Of a stretch of DNA of 64,000 bases, positions 26,932-35,877 are shown piece after piece (positions within the stretch are counted from its first letter, which is position 1; every line of letters begins with the position of its first letter). Location of the stretch: positions 30,256-94,255 of the forward strand of contig JAAYYU010000011.1 of NCBI GenBank assembly GCA_012515235.1, read 5' to 3'. The translations under genes and the position numbers were made by a program. This stretch comes from Candidatus Anammoximicrobium sp. (lineage in GTDB: Bacteria > Planctomycetota > Planctomycetia > Pirellulales > Pirellulaceae). The notes below the pieces were generated by a model that was not told where the DNA came from, made no database searches, and saw only the letters and a list, made by a program, of their open reading frames with translations.

Positions 26932-28479
26932 ATGCGACTGGTTGTTCTTCTGTTTTCGGGAACCGTGACAGCAACGTTGCTGGCAGGCGGCTTCGCTTCA
27001 GGTCGGGCGGCGGCGCAGTCGGGCGGGGAGTTCGAGATTCGGGTGACGGACGAGGACACGGGGCAACTGATTCCCGTCCGCATGCACCTGAGGGACTCAC
27101 GGGGCAAACCTGTCAGACCTCCGAAGCTATCGTTTTGGCACGATCACTTCATCCTGCCCGGCAAGGCGGTGCTGGCGCTTCGTCCCGGCACGTACACGTT
27201 CGAGATGGAACGAGGCCCGGAGTATCGCATCCGCACCGGGAACTTCGAGATCCGTCGTGGTGATGCGGACAGCCGCGAGGTGACGCTGCAGCGTTTCGCC
27301 GACATGAAACAGGAGGGTTGGTGGTCGGGCGATCTGCACGTCCATCGCCCGGTGGGGGAAATCGAACTGCTGATGCAAGCGGAAGATCTGCACGTTGCGC
27401 CCGTCATCACCTGGTGGAATGCCGCCAACGCCTGGGCCGCCACGGCACCTCCGACGACGCTTCTCAAACGCTTTGATCAAAATCGCTTCTACCACCTGAT
27501 GGCGGGCGAAGATCGGCGCGGCGGCGGAGCTTTGCTGTACTTCAACGGCAAACAGCCACTGCCGATCGCCGACGCCGAAAGGGAGTATCCCAGTTCATGC
27601 CACTATTTGCGGCTCGTCCCGGAAGATCCGCACGTCCACGTCGCCGCGGAGAAGCCCTTCTGGTGGGACCTGCCGGTCTGGATCGCGCACGGCAAGATCG
27701 ACTCGGTGGGGCTGTGCCACAGTCACATGCAGCGTGACGGCATGTCCGACGATGAAGCCTGGGGCAACCCCCGAGACCGGCTCCTGTTTCCCACGCCGCA
27801 CGGCAACGGACTATGGACACAGGCCATTTACTACCGGTTGCTCGATTGCGGACTGCGGATTCCGCCCTCGGCCGGCAGCGGCTCCGGCGTGGCTCCCAAT
27901 CCCGTCGGTTACAACCGCGTCTACGTCTGCTGCGGCAAGGAACTGACGTACGAGGCCTGGTGGGAGAACCTGAAAGCCGGCCAGGTCGTCGTGACCAACG
28001 GGCCGTTGATTCGTAATCCGCGACTGAACGGCAAACTGCCAGGACACGTGTTTCAAGCGGACGCAGGCCAATCCTTGAGTCTGGAAGCAACGCTCAATCT
28101 GTCGGTGCGCGACAAGGTCGATTACCTGGAAATTGTCAAGGACGGCAAGGCGGTCCATCAGGTGCGTTTACAGGACTGGGCGAAGGCCGGGGGACAACTG
28201 CCGCCCGTCGAGTTCGATCGCAGCGGCTGGATCCTGATCCGCGCGGTGACGGGCCATCCAAAGACCTACCGCTTTGCTTCGACGGGCCCCTGGTACGTCG
28301 AAATCGGCAACCAGCGGCGGATCAGCCGCAAGGCAACCCAGTTCTTTTTCGACTGGGTGTACGAGCGGGCCCGCCGCCTGGAACTGCCCGTGGGCGAGAA
28401 ACGGGATGCGGTGATCGCGGATCACCGCGCCGCACGGGACTACTGGCACCGCCTGCTCGCGCGGGCCAACGCGGACTGA
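26932..28479 (+). CDS. Exported CehA/McbA-like metallohydrolase (PHP-type)
   Basis: A 515-residue protein with GGAGG six bases before the ATG. It has a signal peptide ending near RAAAQSGG. The first ~130 residues look like a beta-sandwich (EFEIRVTDEDTG ... SFWHDHFILPGKA). At ~135 begins the metal-dependent domain with WWSGDLHVHRPVGE, the PHP-type HxH metal motif of CehA/McbA enzymes; LCHSHMQRDGM and VTNGPLIRNP follow. CehA hydrolyses carbaryl, and McbA-like proteins have varied substrates; here no substrate can be named. It is probably an exported or periplasmic hydrolase. Confidence 0.8.
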   Translation: MRLVVLLFSGTVTATLLAGGFASGRAAAQSGGEFEIRVTDEDTGQLIPVRMHLRDSRGKPVRPPKLSFWHDHFILPGKAVLALRPGTYTFEMERGPEYRIRTGNFEIRRGDADSREVTLQRFADMKQEGWWSGDLHVHRPVGEIELLMQAEDLHVAPVITWWNAANAWAATAPPTTLLKRFDQNRFYHLMAGEDRRGGGALLYFNGKQPLPIADAEREYPSSCHYLRLVPEDPHVHVAAEKPFWWDLPVWIAHGKIDSVGLCHSHMQRDGMSDDEAWGNPRDRLLFPTPHGNGLWTQAIYYRLLDCGLRIPPSAGSGSGVAPNPVGYNRVYVCCGKELTYEAWWENLKAGQVVVTNGPLIRNPRLNGKLPGHVFQADAGQSLSLEATLNLSVRDKVDYLEIVKDGKAVHQVRLQDWAKAGGQLPPVEFDRSGWILIRAVTGHPKTYRFASTGPWYVEIGNQRRISRKATQFFFDWVYERARRLELPVGEKRDAVIADHRAARDYWHRLLARANAD

Positions 28480-28683
28480 GGGGGGCCCCTGCAAGGCCGT
28501 GATCCGGGCCCACTGCCTCTGCTCCTGCCCCCGGTTGCTTCGACAGACGCGGCCCCCGTCCGTGACGGGCGTTGTCCTTGCCGCGGACGACAGGCTCGAC
28601 AAGTTGCATTGCACCGAGTATACCAGGGCTGTGCAACGGGACGCCGTTGCAGTCGCGTGAGTCCCTTGGTAAGGATGACGAGC

Positions 28684-29394
28684 ATGAGACGAGCGTACAG
28701 TTCCCGTCGGCTGGGGTCTGCCTGGCTCCTGATGTGGGTCTGCTTCACGGCTGCCGCCCTGAAAGCGGACGAGCCGACGCGGGAACAGGCACGGCCACAC
28801 GGCGTGCGCGTTCCTGTCCCAAACGAGGCGATTCGCGTGGACGACGGGGACACGATCGTGATCGCCTGGAGCCAGACTCAGGTGGAAACCGTGCGCATGT
28901 TGGGAATCGACGCGCCCGAGACGCAGCATGTGGAACACGATGTCCCGTTCGATCAACCGTTCGGCCCGGAGGCAAGGGCCTTCGTCCAGGGCGTCCTCGC
29001 GGTCGCGGAGCGGGTCGAACTTGTGCGGGCCGCGATGCTGGACACCTACGGCCGGACGCTGGGTTATGTCTTTGTCAACGGCACGAACGTCTCGGTGCTG
29101 ATGCTGTCGGCGAAACTGGCCGTAGAGACGGTCTCGGTGTTTGGCGACAACGGGTTGCCCGAACCCGCCGCGGCCTGCGTGGCCGCTGCCGCGGCCGCCG
29201 GTCCCGTTCCGTTCGAGTCTCCGTACCTGTACCGCAAGCGGATGCGCGAGGTGGCCGAACGGATGCGCGCCGACGGATTGCTCCCGCCCAAGAAGCAGCC
29301 GGCAACGGGACGAACCGGAGCCGGGCCGCAAGCCGAGAACAACCGTCCTCGACCGTTTGTTCCGGCGGCGCGGTCAACTCCCCCGGCGCCTTGA
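28684..29394 (+). CDS. Exported staphylococcal-nuclease-like (thermonuclease) protein
   Basis: A 236-residue protein. The ATG at 28684 has AAGGA eight bases upstream; a nearby in-frame ATG at 28675 is too close to it. The signal peptide (RLGSAWLLMWVCFTAAALKA) is followed by the SNase fold: IRVDDGDTIVI, VRMLGIDAPET (the catalytic Arg and the Asp/Glu pair) and YGRTLGYVFVNG (the second Arg). The C-terminal ~40 residues are Pro/Arg-rich. Such enzymes cut DNA and RNA with Ca2+. Activity is likely, since the key residues are present. Confidence 0.82.
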   Translation: MRRAYSSRRLGSAWLLMWVCFTAAALKADEPTREQARPHGVRVPVPNEAIRVDDGDTIVIAWSQTQVETVRMLGIDAPETQHVEHDVPFDQPFGPEARAFVQGVLAVAERVELVRAAMLDTYGRTLGYVFVNGTNVSVLMLSAKLAVETVSVFGDNGLPEPAAACVAAAAAAGPVPFESPYLYRKRMREVAERMRADGLLPPKKQPATGRTGAGPQAENNRPRPFVPAARSTPPAP

Positions 29395-29914
29395 CTCGTG
29401 CATGCTTGCCGACTCCTTGGTATCATGGGGGGCGAACGGGTCTGGATCGTCTTCAGGCCCGCTGCAGAACGGTAGCCTTTGGTGAGCAACGGAGGCCGAA
29501 AGGACTTCCCGATTTCAGTGGAAACTGGCGGCATGCCGGGGACGTCGCCGGGTCACATCACGGGGTCCGAGGCTACGTTGTTGGGCAGTCTGGCCTGCGT
29601 CATCACGCTGCTCGCCAGCGCGGGACGCTGTTCAAAACCAGAGCGAATCCACCAAGAAATCGGTTGCTTCGCCACCACGTTGCTTGCCAGCGTGGAGCGG
29701 TGTTCGCGGTGATCGACACCGTGATCGCGACCGACGTCTGGTCGGGAACATGCCCCACGCTGGCAAGCCGCGTGGCGGCCGAAGAGGTCGCAGGGCGGGG
29801 CGATGTCTGGTTCTGAACACGGCTCCACGCTGACAAGCCGCGTGGTGGCCGAAATCCGGTAAGTTATTTCGGCCACCGTTGCTAAGAAACCTATCCGCAG
29901 ACTTGGAGACAACC
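29395..29914. other. Gene-free repeat-rich region
   Basis: No credible gene. It contains the P3 cluster of inverted GC-rich units (29601-29855) and two copies of the motif AGCAACGGNGGCCGAAA in opposite orientations (29484-29500, and 29867-29884 on the other strand). Confidence 0.7.
29601..29855. repeat. Cluster of four inverted GC-rich units, family P3
   Basis: Units at 29601-29633 and 29669-29705 read forward (core CGTTGCTTGCCAGCGTGGAGC). Units at 29745-29783 and 29813-29855 read in reverse (core CTCCACGCTGACAAGCCGCG), each ending in a CGTGG-GGCC-GAA block. The cluster is therefore a large imperfect palindrome in addition to the small palindromes in each unit. Confidence 0.75.
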
Positions 29915-31402
29915 ATGACTTCCATCCATTCGCTGGACGGTCTGGCGGTGCTGTATCGGCTCGCCTCCTCAGGGGCTGTTGTGTTGACGCTGATCCTGGC
30001 GTCGTTTCCCTCCATCGCGACGCCGGCGGAATTGTGGATCGGGGCGGCCACGGCCGACATCACTCCCGAAGCACCGGCAGCTCAGGAAGGCGTGAACGTC
30101 GCCACCGCGATTCGAGACCGCTGTCTGGCCAGCGTGCTGGCCTTGGAGTCGCGGGACGGCGACCGGGTTCTGGATCAGGCGGTGCTGGTTTCGTGCGATT
30201 TGTGCATTCTGCCCGGAGTTCAGGAGGGATTCCGCCAGTATTTGGCCGCTCGCCAGCCCGGCTTCGATCTCCGCAAGCTGTCGTTGGCCGCGACCCACAC
30301 GCACACCTCGCCGATGGTGCTCAAGAGTCCTTACAACGACAAGGACTACGGCGACGCGGTGCAGCCGAAGGACTACCTGCCGTTCCTCTTCCAGCGGATG
30401 GGCGACGCTGTAACACAGGCCTGGAAGAGCCGGGCCGCAGGGGCGGTGGCTTGGGGTTTGGGCCACGCCGTGACCGGCCACAATCGCCGCGTGGTCTATC
30501 GCGACGGGACGGCCAGGATGCACGGCAACACGAACGATCCCAACTTCAGCCACATCGAAGGCTATGAGGACCACGCCGTCGACATTCTCTGTTTCTACGA
30601 TGACCAGCGGCGACTGAAGGCCACGGCGATCACGATGGCCTGCACGGCCCAGGCAGCCGGCGGCCCGGTCATCAGCGCCGATTTCTGGCACGACGTGCGC
30701 CAATTGCTTCACCAACGGTACGGACCATCGCTGTGTGTGCTGGGATTCGTAGCTCCGGCGGGCGACCAGACGCCCAGGGTCCAGTTCCGCAAGGAAGCCG
30801 AGGCACGCATGGAGCGGCTTCGCGGATTGGATCGCGCGCAGGAAATCGCACGCCGGGTCGTGGCGGCGTTTGACGACGTTGCCCCGCTGATCGCCAAAGA
30901 TATTCGCAGCGACGTGCCACTGGTCCACCTGGTTCGGCAGGTCGACCTGCCGGCGCGGATCGTCACGCCGGCCGAATACGAGGCGGCGAAGAAGATCTGC
31001 GACGAGATGGACGCCAAAGAAACCAGAGGCCACCGCGAGTGGTACTGGCGGGGCTACCAAGGCCTGATCGTCGAACGCCACTTGGCTCAGCAGAAAGGCG
31101 AGTGGAAGACCTTCCCGATCGAGATGCACGTCCTGCGTCTGGGCGACGTGGCGATGGCCACCAATCCCTTCGAGTTGTTCCTCGACTACGGCATCCAGAT
31201 TATGGCCCGCAGCCCGGCTCCGCAGACGATCCTGATCGAGTTGGCCAGCCCCGCGGGTTACGCCGGCTACGTGCCCACGCCCCGCGCCGTCCAGGCCGGA
31301 GGCTACAGCGCGGAGGTCCTGGTCAACATGATCGGCCCGGACGGGGCGCAAGTGCTCGTCGACCGGACCGTGGAGGCCATCGGCGAGTTGTTCAAGAAAT
31401 GA
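29915..31402 (+). CDS. Exported neutral/alkaline ceramidase-like protein
   Basis: A 495-residue protein; the ATG at 29915 has GGAG six bases upstream. The N-terminus contains a hydrophobic signal segment (residues ~13-35, AVVLTLILASFPSIATPAEL). The rest resembles the N-terminal domain of neutral/alkaline non-lysosomal ceramidases: WIGAATADITPE, the Zn-binding THTHTSP near residue 130, and GFVAPAGDQTP further on. Proteins of this family in planctomycetes often act on lipids or sugar amides not yet defined. A hydrolase role is likely; a ceramide substrate is not proven. It stands just after the P3 repeat cluster. Confidence 0.78.
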   Translation: MTSIHSLDGLAVLYRLASSGAVVLTLILASFPSIATPAELWIGAATADITPEAPAAQEGVNVATAIRDRCLASVLALESRDGDRVLDQAVLVSCDLCILPGVQEGFRQYLAARQPGFDLRKLSLAATHTHTSPMVLKSPYNDKDYGDAVQPKDYLPFLFQRMGDAVTQAWKSRAAGAVAWGLGHAVTGHNRRVVYRDGTARMHGNTNDPNFSHIEGYEDHAVDILCFYDDQRRLKATAITMACTAQAAGGPVISADFWHDVRQLLHQRYGPSLCVLGFVAPAGDQTPRVQFRKEAEARMERLRGLDRAQEIARRVVAAFDDVAPLIAKDIRSDVPLVHLVRQVDLPARIVTPAEYEAAKKICDEMDAKETRGHREWYWRGYQGLIVERHLAQQKGEWKTFPIEMHVLRLGDVAMATNPFELFLDYGIQIMARSPAPQTILIELASPAGYAGYVPTPRAVQAGGYSAEVLVNMIGPDGAQVLVDRTVEAIGELFKK

Positions 31403-31416
31403 TCCCGCACCGGCCC

Positions 31417-31520
31417 TGACAGCCTGCGGCAAGAAGGCGACTGGCTCCAAGCTGCGCTGAAAGAGTCTAGGAAAGACGGCCACCGCGAGTTGCCCGTCCT
31501 CCTGCTTCAACAGGCGGCTA
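31417..31520 (+). repeat. Dispersed inverted-repeat element, family P2, copy b
   Basis: It begins TGACAGCCTGCGGC and ends TTCAACAGGCGGCTA, with internal GGCTCCAAGCTGCG. The terminal CTA is the reverse complement of the TAG stop codon of the gene ending at 31518, so the repeat reaches into that gene. Confidence 0.8.
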
Positions 31521-32687
31521 GACCTTGATGAAGACCTTCTTGCGGTGCATCCAGAACAGACCCAGCCAGATCACCGCAAAGGCCGCCAGGGCTTCCACAA
31601 AATCGCTCCACGGCCCCGGCCCCACCCAGGCGCTCAGGCCGCCTTCAACGCCGATGTTGCGATTGGTCGTCCAGCCCTTGACGAAGATGTTCCCGATGTT
31701 GCGGAAATCAAACAGGTGGGCCGCCATGTACACGGCGATCGAGTTGCTTCCGATGACCACGAAAAAGAAGGCCCACTTGCGAACGCCCGCCAGGTCGATG
31801 AGCAGGTACAGCAGCGCCAAGACGCCGACGCCTACGGCCCCCACAAACAACACCCACGAGCCCGTGGTCACCGACACGATCATGGGATACCATCGCCCCC
31901 AGACAAGGCTCAAAGCCAGACACCCCAGGGACATCCCCGCCAGCCACCCGATCTTGCTCAACGGAGTCTTCGCCGACCTCAGCAACTGGCCGGCCAGCGC
32001 GCCCAGCAGGACGATGCAACTGGAGGCCATCGGCAGACTGAGAATCCAAGTGAAGGTCCACTTGACGGGACGCAGGTCGCCAAGAACCAGGTCGTCTACA
32101 TAGCGCGGGAAGTTGACCTGCGGCGTGAGGATGCCCGCTCCGTGACCGGGCACGGGCGCCAGCAGGATCAAGGCCCAATAGCCCAGCAGCAGAGCGGCCA
32201 GGGCGGCCACCTGCCCAGGAACGCGAAGGTTCAGGATAATCAGCGAGGCGACCAGATAGCCAATGGCGATTTCTTCCAGGACGTTGTTGAAGAGATAGAA
32301 CCTCGACCGGTCCAACAAGAACAAATGACCGCCGGCAATCGTCCCCAGGAGAAACAGGATCCCCGTCCGCCGGAAGATGTGCGAGTACAGACGCCGCTTG
32401 CTGTCGTCCAGGCTCAGACGCCTGGCGAACGCCAAGGGCATGGCCACGCCGACGACGAAAATAAACAGCGGCCGGATCAGGTCCTTCACGTGAACCGGGT
32501 CGCCCCAGGCCGAGTAACGCAACTGTTGGCCAAGCGCCTGCGCCCAAGGGTGATCGATGGCGGCGAACAGCGCCCGGAGGATTCCGGCGTGACCGATCTC
32601 GCCGTCGGCGAGCAGGAAGAACATGACCAGACCTCGCATGGCGTCAAGCGCGTACAGTCTTGTCGTGGCCGGTTTTTCTTCGAGCAT
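31518..32687 (-). CDS. DUF5009/HGSNAT-like acyltransferase membrane protein
   Basis: A 389-residue integral membrane protein; the ATG at 32687 has AGGAG six bases upstream. It begins LYALDAMRGLVMFFLLADGE, with the DAxRG motif of heparan-alpha-glucosaminide N-acetyltransferase-like proteins, and has about ten hydrophobic segments. DLIRPLFIFVVGVAMPLA is another family block. These proteins are predicted to move acyl groups across the membrane to sugars; the acceptor here is unknown. The stop codon is supplied by the edge of a P2 repeat. It appears to be monocistronic. Confidence 0.8.
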   Translation of the reverse strand: MLEEKPATTRLYALDAMRGLVMFFLLADGEIGHAGILRALFAAIDHPWAQALGQQLRYSAWGDPVHVKDLIRPLFIFVVGVAMPLAFARRLSLDDSKRRLYSHIFRRTGILFLLGTIAGGHLFLLDRSRFYLFNNVLEEIAIGYLVASLIILNLRVPGQVAALAALLLGYWALILLAPVPGHGAGILTPQVNFPRYVDDLVLGDLRPVKWTFTWILSLPMASSCIVLLGALAGQLLRSAKTPLSKIGWLAGMSLGCLALSLVWGRWYPMIVSVTTGSWVLFVGAVGVGVLALLYLLIDLAGVRKWAFFFVVIGSNSIAVYMAAHLFDFRNIGNIFVKGWTTNRNIGVEGGLSAWVGPGPWSDFVEALAAFAVIWLGLFWMHRKKVFIKV

Positions 32688-32979
32688 GGCAGACTCCTGG
32701 GTAATCTCGCACGCCCCGATGAACTGCGGGGGGCACCGCGTACGCGTCAGGCTTGTCAGGGCAGGGGGTGCAAACAGGCGGGGGCGCGGTAGGCGGTCCA
32801 CAGAGCTCCACGACGGGCAGAGCGAGCGCGATTCTACCCAGTTGCTTCGCACGCCGTCAACAAGCCAGACTTAACGTCGCGAGAAGTGAAACGGATTTCC
32901 CGGTTTTGGCTCGGCCGCAAAACCGACGGCTGACGTCGTGCCGCTCCCAAGTCGTCCGACGATGCCTGCGGGAAGAGTG

Positions 32980-34614
32980 TTAGACGTCGTCCGTGTCGTC
33001 CAGTGCGGCCAACTGGGTCTCGTCCAGGTCGATCGGCCCGTCGTCGTCGGGGAGGGCTGCCGCAGGCGGCGCATCGGGAAAGGCCAGGCCGCCCTGGATC
33101 CTGTCCAGCCAGGCTCCGAGTTCCGCCTCCGACATGCCGGACGCGCGTTCGAGCGTCAGTTGGGCTTCGCGGCCTGCCGCCGGCAGCGTTGCCCGGACCG
33201 TCAGGCGGCCGTCTTGACCATACTGGAACGTCACTCTGACCGGCGTCCCCACGGGCAGATCCGGGGGCAAGTCCGCGACAGCCAGACGTCCGATGTGCGT
33301 ACACCCTTCCCCCGTATCCGTGCCGCCTTCGACCACGGGGATGATCACGTCCTTCTGGCCGTCCTTGGACGTCTGGAACTTGCGCGTCACCGAGGCCGGC
33401 AGCGGTGTGTTGCGCGGAATCATTACTTTGCGCCGGGTGAGGCGACTTTCCAGATCGATCCCCAACACGCCCAGGGTATGCGAGTTGACGTTATGCACGG
33501 AAAGGCCGCGGAACGCTTTCGCCCCCTGGTGCAGAAGCATTCCCGCGTAGATCGCCGCGCCGTGGGCCACCGCTTCGTCCGGCGACAGCGAACGGTCCGG
33601 CGACAGACCGGACTCCTCGGCCAACATCCGTTGGATCATCGGCATCCGGGTCGCGCCGCCGACCAGCAACAATCGCGTCACATCGCTCCATGTGACGCCT
33701 GCATCCTTCAGCAGACTGCGGCAGGTCAATCGCGTGCGTTCGACCAGATCGCCCGTCAGCGACTCGAAATCGTCGCGTTTCAGCCGGATTCGAACTTGCT
33801 GGCCGGCGTGAGAAAACGACAACAGCGTTTCTGTGCGCGCGGTCAAGGACAGTTTGGCGTCGCAGGCTGCGTGCATCAGCCGTTCCCACTCGCCGGGCTG
33901 ATTCCGCAGATCGACGCCGTGCTGTTTCGAAAATCCCTCACCCACATAGCGGGCGATTCGTTCGTCCCAATCCATGCCGCCCAGGTACACATCGCCAGCA
34001 ACGGCTACGGCCCGGAAGCCTTCGCCGTCGATCTCCATCAAGGTCAGGTCGAACGTGCCGCCGCCCAGGTCGTAAACCAGGACGCGCTCACGTTCGCGGG
34101 GGCTCCCGTCGGCCGCCACGATCCCGCGTTCCAAACCGTAGGCAATGGCCGCCGCGGTGGGCTCGTTGATGATGTCGATCACTTCCAGTCCGGCCAATCG
34201 CCCGGCATCCTGGGTGGCCTTGCGCCGCGGTTCGTTGAAATACGCGGGCACGGTGACCACGGCTTTGCGGAATGAACCCAGCTTCAGACCGGCGTCGTGT
34301 TTGAGTTTTCCCAGAACGAGCGACTCGATCACCTCCGGCGGAAACGCACACCCGCAGATCGCCTTGCCGAACTGCCGCTGGCCCACGTCGCGTTTGGCAA
34401 AGCGGGCCAGTCGCTCCGGTTCCAACTCCGCCGCCCGTAACGCCTCGCGGCCCACAATCGGCGTCTGGCGGTCGAAGAACACCGCGCTGGGCGTAATCAA
34501 CTCGCCTTCTTCGTTCGGCACCGTCCTCGGTCTTCCGTCGGCGTCCAAGTACGCCAGAACGGAAAACGTTGTGCCCAAATCGATTCCCACAGCAGATTCG
34601 ATGGCAGAAGTCAT
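32980..34614 (-). CDS. Hsp70/DnaK-like chaperone lacking the usual C-terminal lid
   Basis: A 544-residue protein with GAGG nine bases before the ATG. The ATPase domain is complete: [15 protein letters not shown] (phosphate 1), [13 protein letters not shown] (phosphate 2) and [14 protein letters not shown] (adenosine). It also keeps part of the substrate-binding beta domain ([26 protein letters not shown]). After ~490 residues it ends in an acidic tail ([21 protein letters not shown]) without the alpha-helical lid of ~100 residues. DnaK is ~640 residues; this is a shorter paralogue, not the housekeeping copy. No DnaJ or GrpE is nearby. Confidence 0.87.
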   Translation of the reverse strand: MTSAIESAVGIDLGTTFSVLAYLDADGRPRTVPNEEGELITPSAVFFDRQTPIVGREALRAAELEPERLARFAKRDVGQRQFGKAICGCAFPPEVIESLVLGKLKHDAGLKLGSFRKAVVTVPAYFNEPRRKATQDAGRLAGLEVIDIINEPTAAAIAYGLERGIVAADGSPRERERVLVYDLGGGTFDLTLMEIDGEGFRAVAVAGDVYLGGMDWDERIARYVGEGFSKQHGVDLRNQPGEWERLMHAACDAKLSLTARTETLLSFSHAGQQVRIRLKRDDFESLTGDLVERTRLTCRSLLKDAGVTWSDVTRLLLVGGATRMPMIQRMLAEESGLSPDRSLSPDEAVAHGAAIYAGMLLHQGAKAFRGLSVHNVNSHTLGVLGIDLESRLTRRKVMIPRNTPLPASVTRKFQTSKDGQKDVIIPVVEGGTDTGEGCTHIGRLAVADLPPDLPVGTPVRVTFQYGQDGRLTVRATLPAAGREAQLTLERASGMSEAELGAWLDRIQGGLAFPDAPPAAALPDDDGPIDLDETQLAALDDTDDV

Positions 34615-34800
34615 ACTGGCTTGCCTCGCGGGTTAAAGGTTGCGGGCTTGGGTTGCGGGTGACGAGCGGCAAAATGGCGAGACGCCGTTGGCGGATGACC
34701 CGTACAGGACGACGCTCCCGTCGCGGCACCGGTGTTTCCGCTCGCCAATCCGCCGCGAGGACATCGGCACGTCCTGGTCCCGGTACCCGCTCACGCGACT

Positions 34801-35655
34801 CTAGGATTGCTCCGCGGCGGTCGCCGTGCCGTCCGGGGCCGGTGTCCAAGGATTCTCCCAATCGCCCCAACCGGCCAGATACTTGGCGTAAGCGGGGCTC
34901 TGTTCGGCACGCTCCGTAATCCAGTGTTTGGCCGTGGCGACCAGTTCCTGTTCTAGGGCCAGCGGCAGTCTGCCCAACAGAACGGCGACACGGAGAAAGA
35001 CGAAGTAGGTGTCCAGCACGTCGCAGCGGCAGTAGTCGTTGATCTCGGCCAGGCGGCCCTCGTTGTACATGTCTTGCACCATGTATCCCTGCACATCCAT
35101 CTTGCCAGGCTTGCCCAACAGATTAGCCGCCAGATTCAAGCCGCCGTTGAATCGCGTTGCCCCAAAGTTGGTCAGCAGATCGTGCAGATCCAGGTGAGCC
35201 GCCGTGTTGTAACGGCTGCGATGCTGCTCCCAACTCTTGGCCTCCACATTGAACCAGGCGGGAACGCTCAGGCCGTAACGGAAGGCCGCCAATTCCATCA
35301 GCGGCAAATCAAACGTCCGGCCGTTGAAACTGACCAGGGTCGGATGCCGGTAGGCCTTCCAGCCGCGCCAGAAATGCGAGGTGATCACGTGCGACCGGAA
35401 CTCCGGTTCGTCCAAGGCCACGATCTCGCTCAGTGAATAGTCCCCCGCCACCTTGGCCACTACCAACGATACCGGGACCTGGTACGTGTAGGGAATGAAA
35501 TCCGTTCCGCTGGCCTCAATAAGTTCCTTCCGATACTTGTCTATCGCCTCGGCCGGCGATAATCCCTGGCCTGGATATCGCACCCGGGAAATCAAGCCGC
35601 CGTCCGCCACGCTCTCGCTGTCAAACACCAAGAACCTGATTGCCGTGTTCGCCAC
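34801..35655 (-). CDS. DEDD-type 3'-5' exonuclease related to DNA polymerase B (exo2)
   Basis: A 284-residue protein starting at the GTG at 35655 in a purine-rich run (AGGGGGGGAG). Three exonuclease motifs are visible: FDSES near residue 12 (Exo I), SFNGRTFDLPLMELAAFRYG (Exo II) and YCRCDVLDTYFVFLR (Exo III). This is the predicted 3'-5' exonuclease domain related to PolB. It probably degrades or proofreads single-stranded DNA or RNA; partners are unknown. Its upstream region is shared with the oppositely oriented pepT gene. Confidence 0.85.
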   Translation of the reverse strand: MANTAIRFLVFDSESVADGGLISRVRYPGQGLSPAEAIDKYRKELIEASGTDFIPYTYQVPVSLVVAKVAGDYSLSEIVALDEPEFRSHVITSHFWRGWKAYRHPTLVSFNGRTFDLPLMELAAFRYGLSVPAWFNVEAKSWEQHRSRYNTAAHLDLHDLLTNFGATRFNGGLNLAANLLGKPGKMDVQGYMVQDMYNEGRLAEINDYCRCDVLDTYFVFLRVAVLLGRLPLALEQELVATAKHWITERAEQSPAYAKYLAGWGDWENPWTPAPDGTATAAEQS

Positions 35656-35877
35656 CGCTCCCCCCCTTTCCAATCGCCGCCAAGTCGTAGATGATCGCCA
35701 ACATATTACCAGAAAACGAATGAGCCTGAGACAAGCGGAGGGGATGACAATTCCCAGATTTCGTCTCAGGAACGCGGTTCGGCACGGACGGCCTGCGAGC
35801 GACGCACGGCGACTGACAGGTGCGCCGTGCCGCACGCAGGCTCTTTCCGCCACTGGCCCGAGACGGAGGCAAACCCC

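Noticed and set aside
32901..32925. A CGGTTTTG/CAAAACCG hairpin downstream of the Hsp70-like gene, considered as a terminator
   Set aside because: An 8-bp stem is present, but no T-run follows on the minus strand, so I do not call it.
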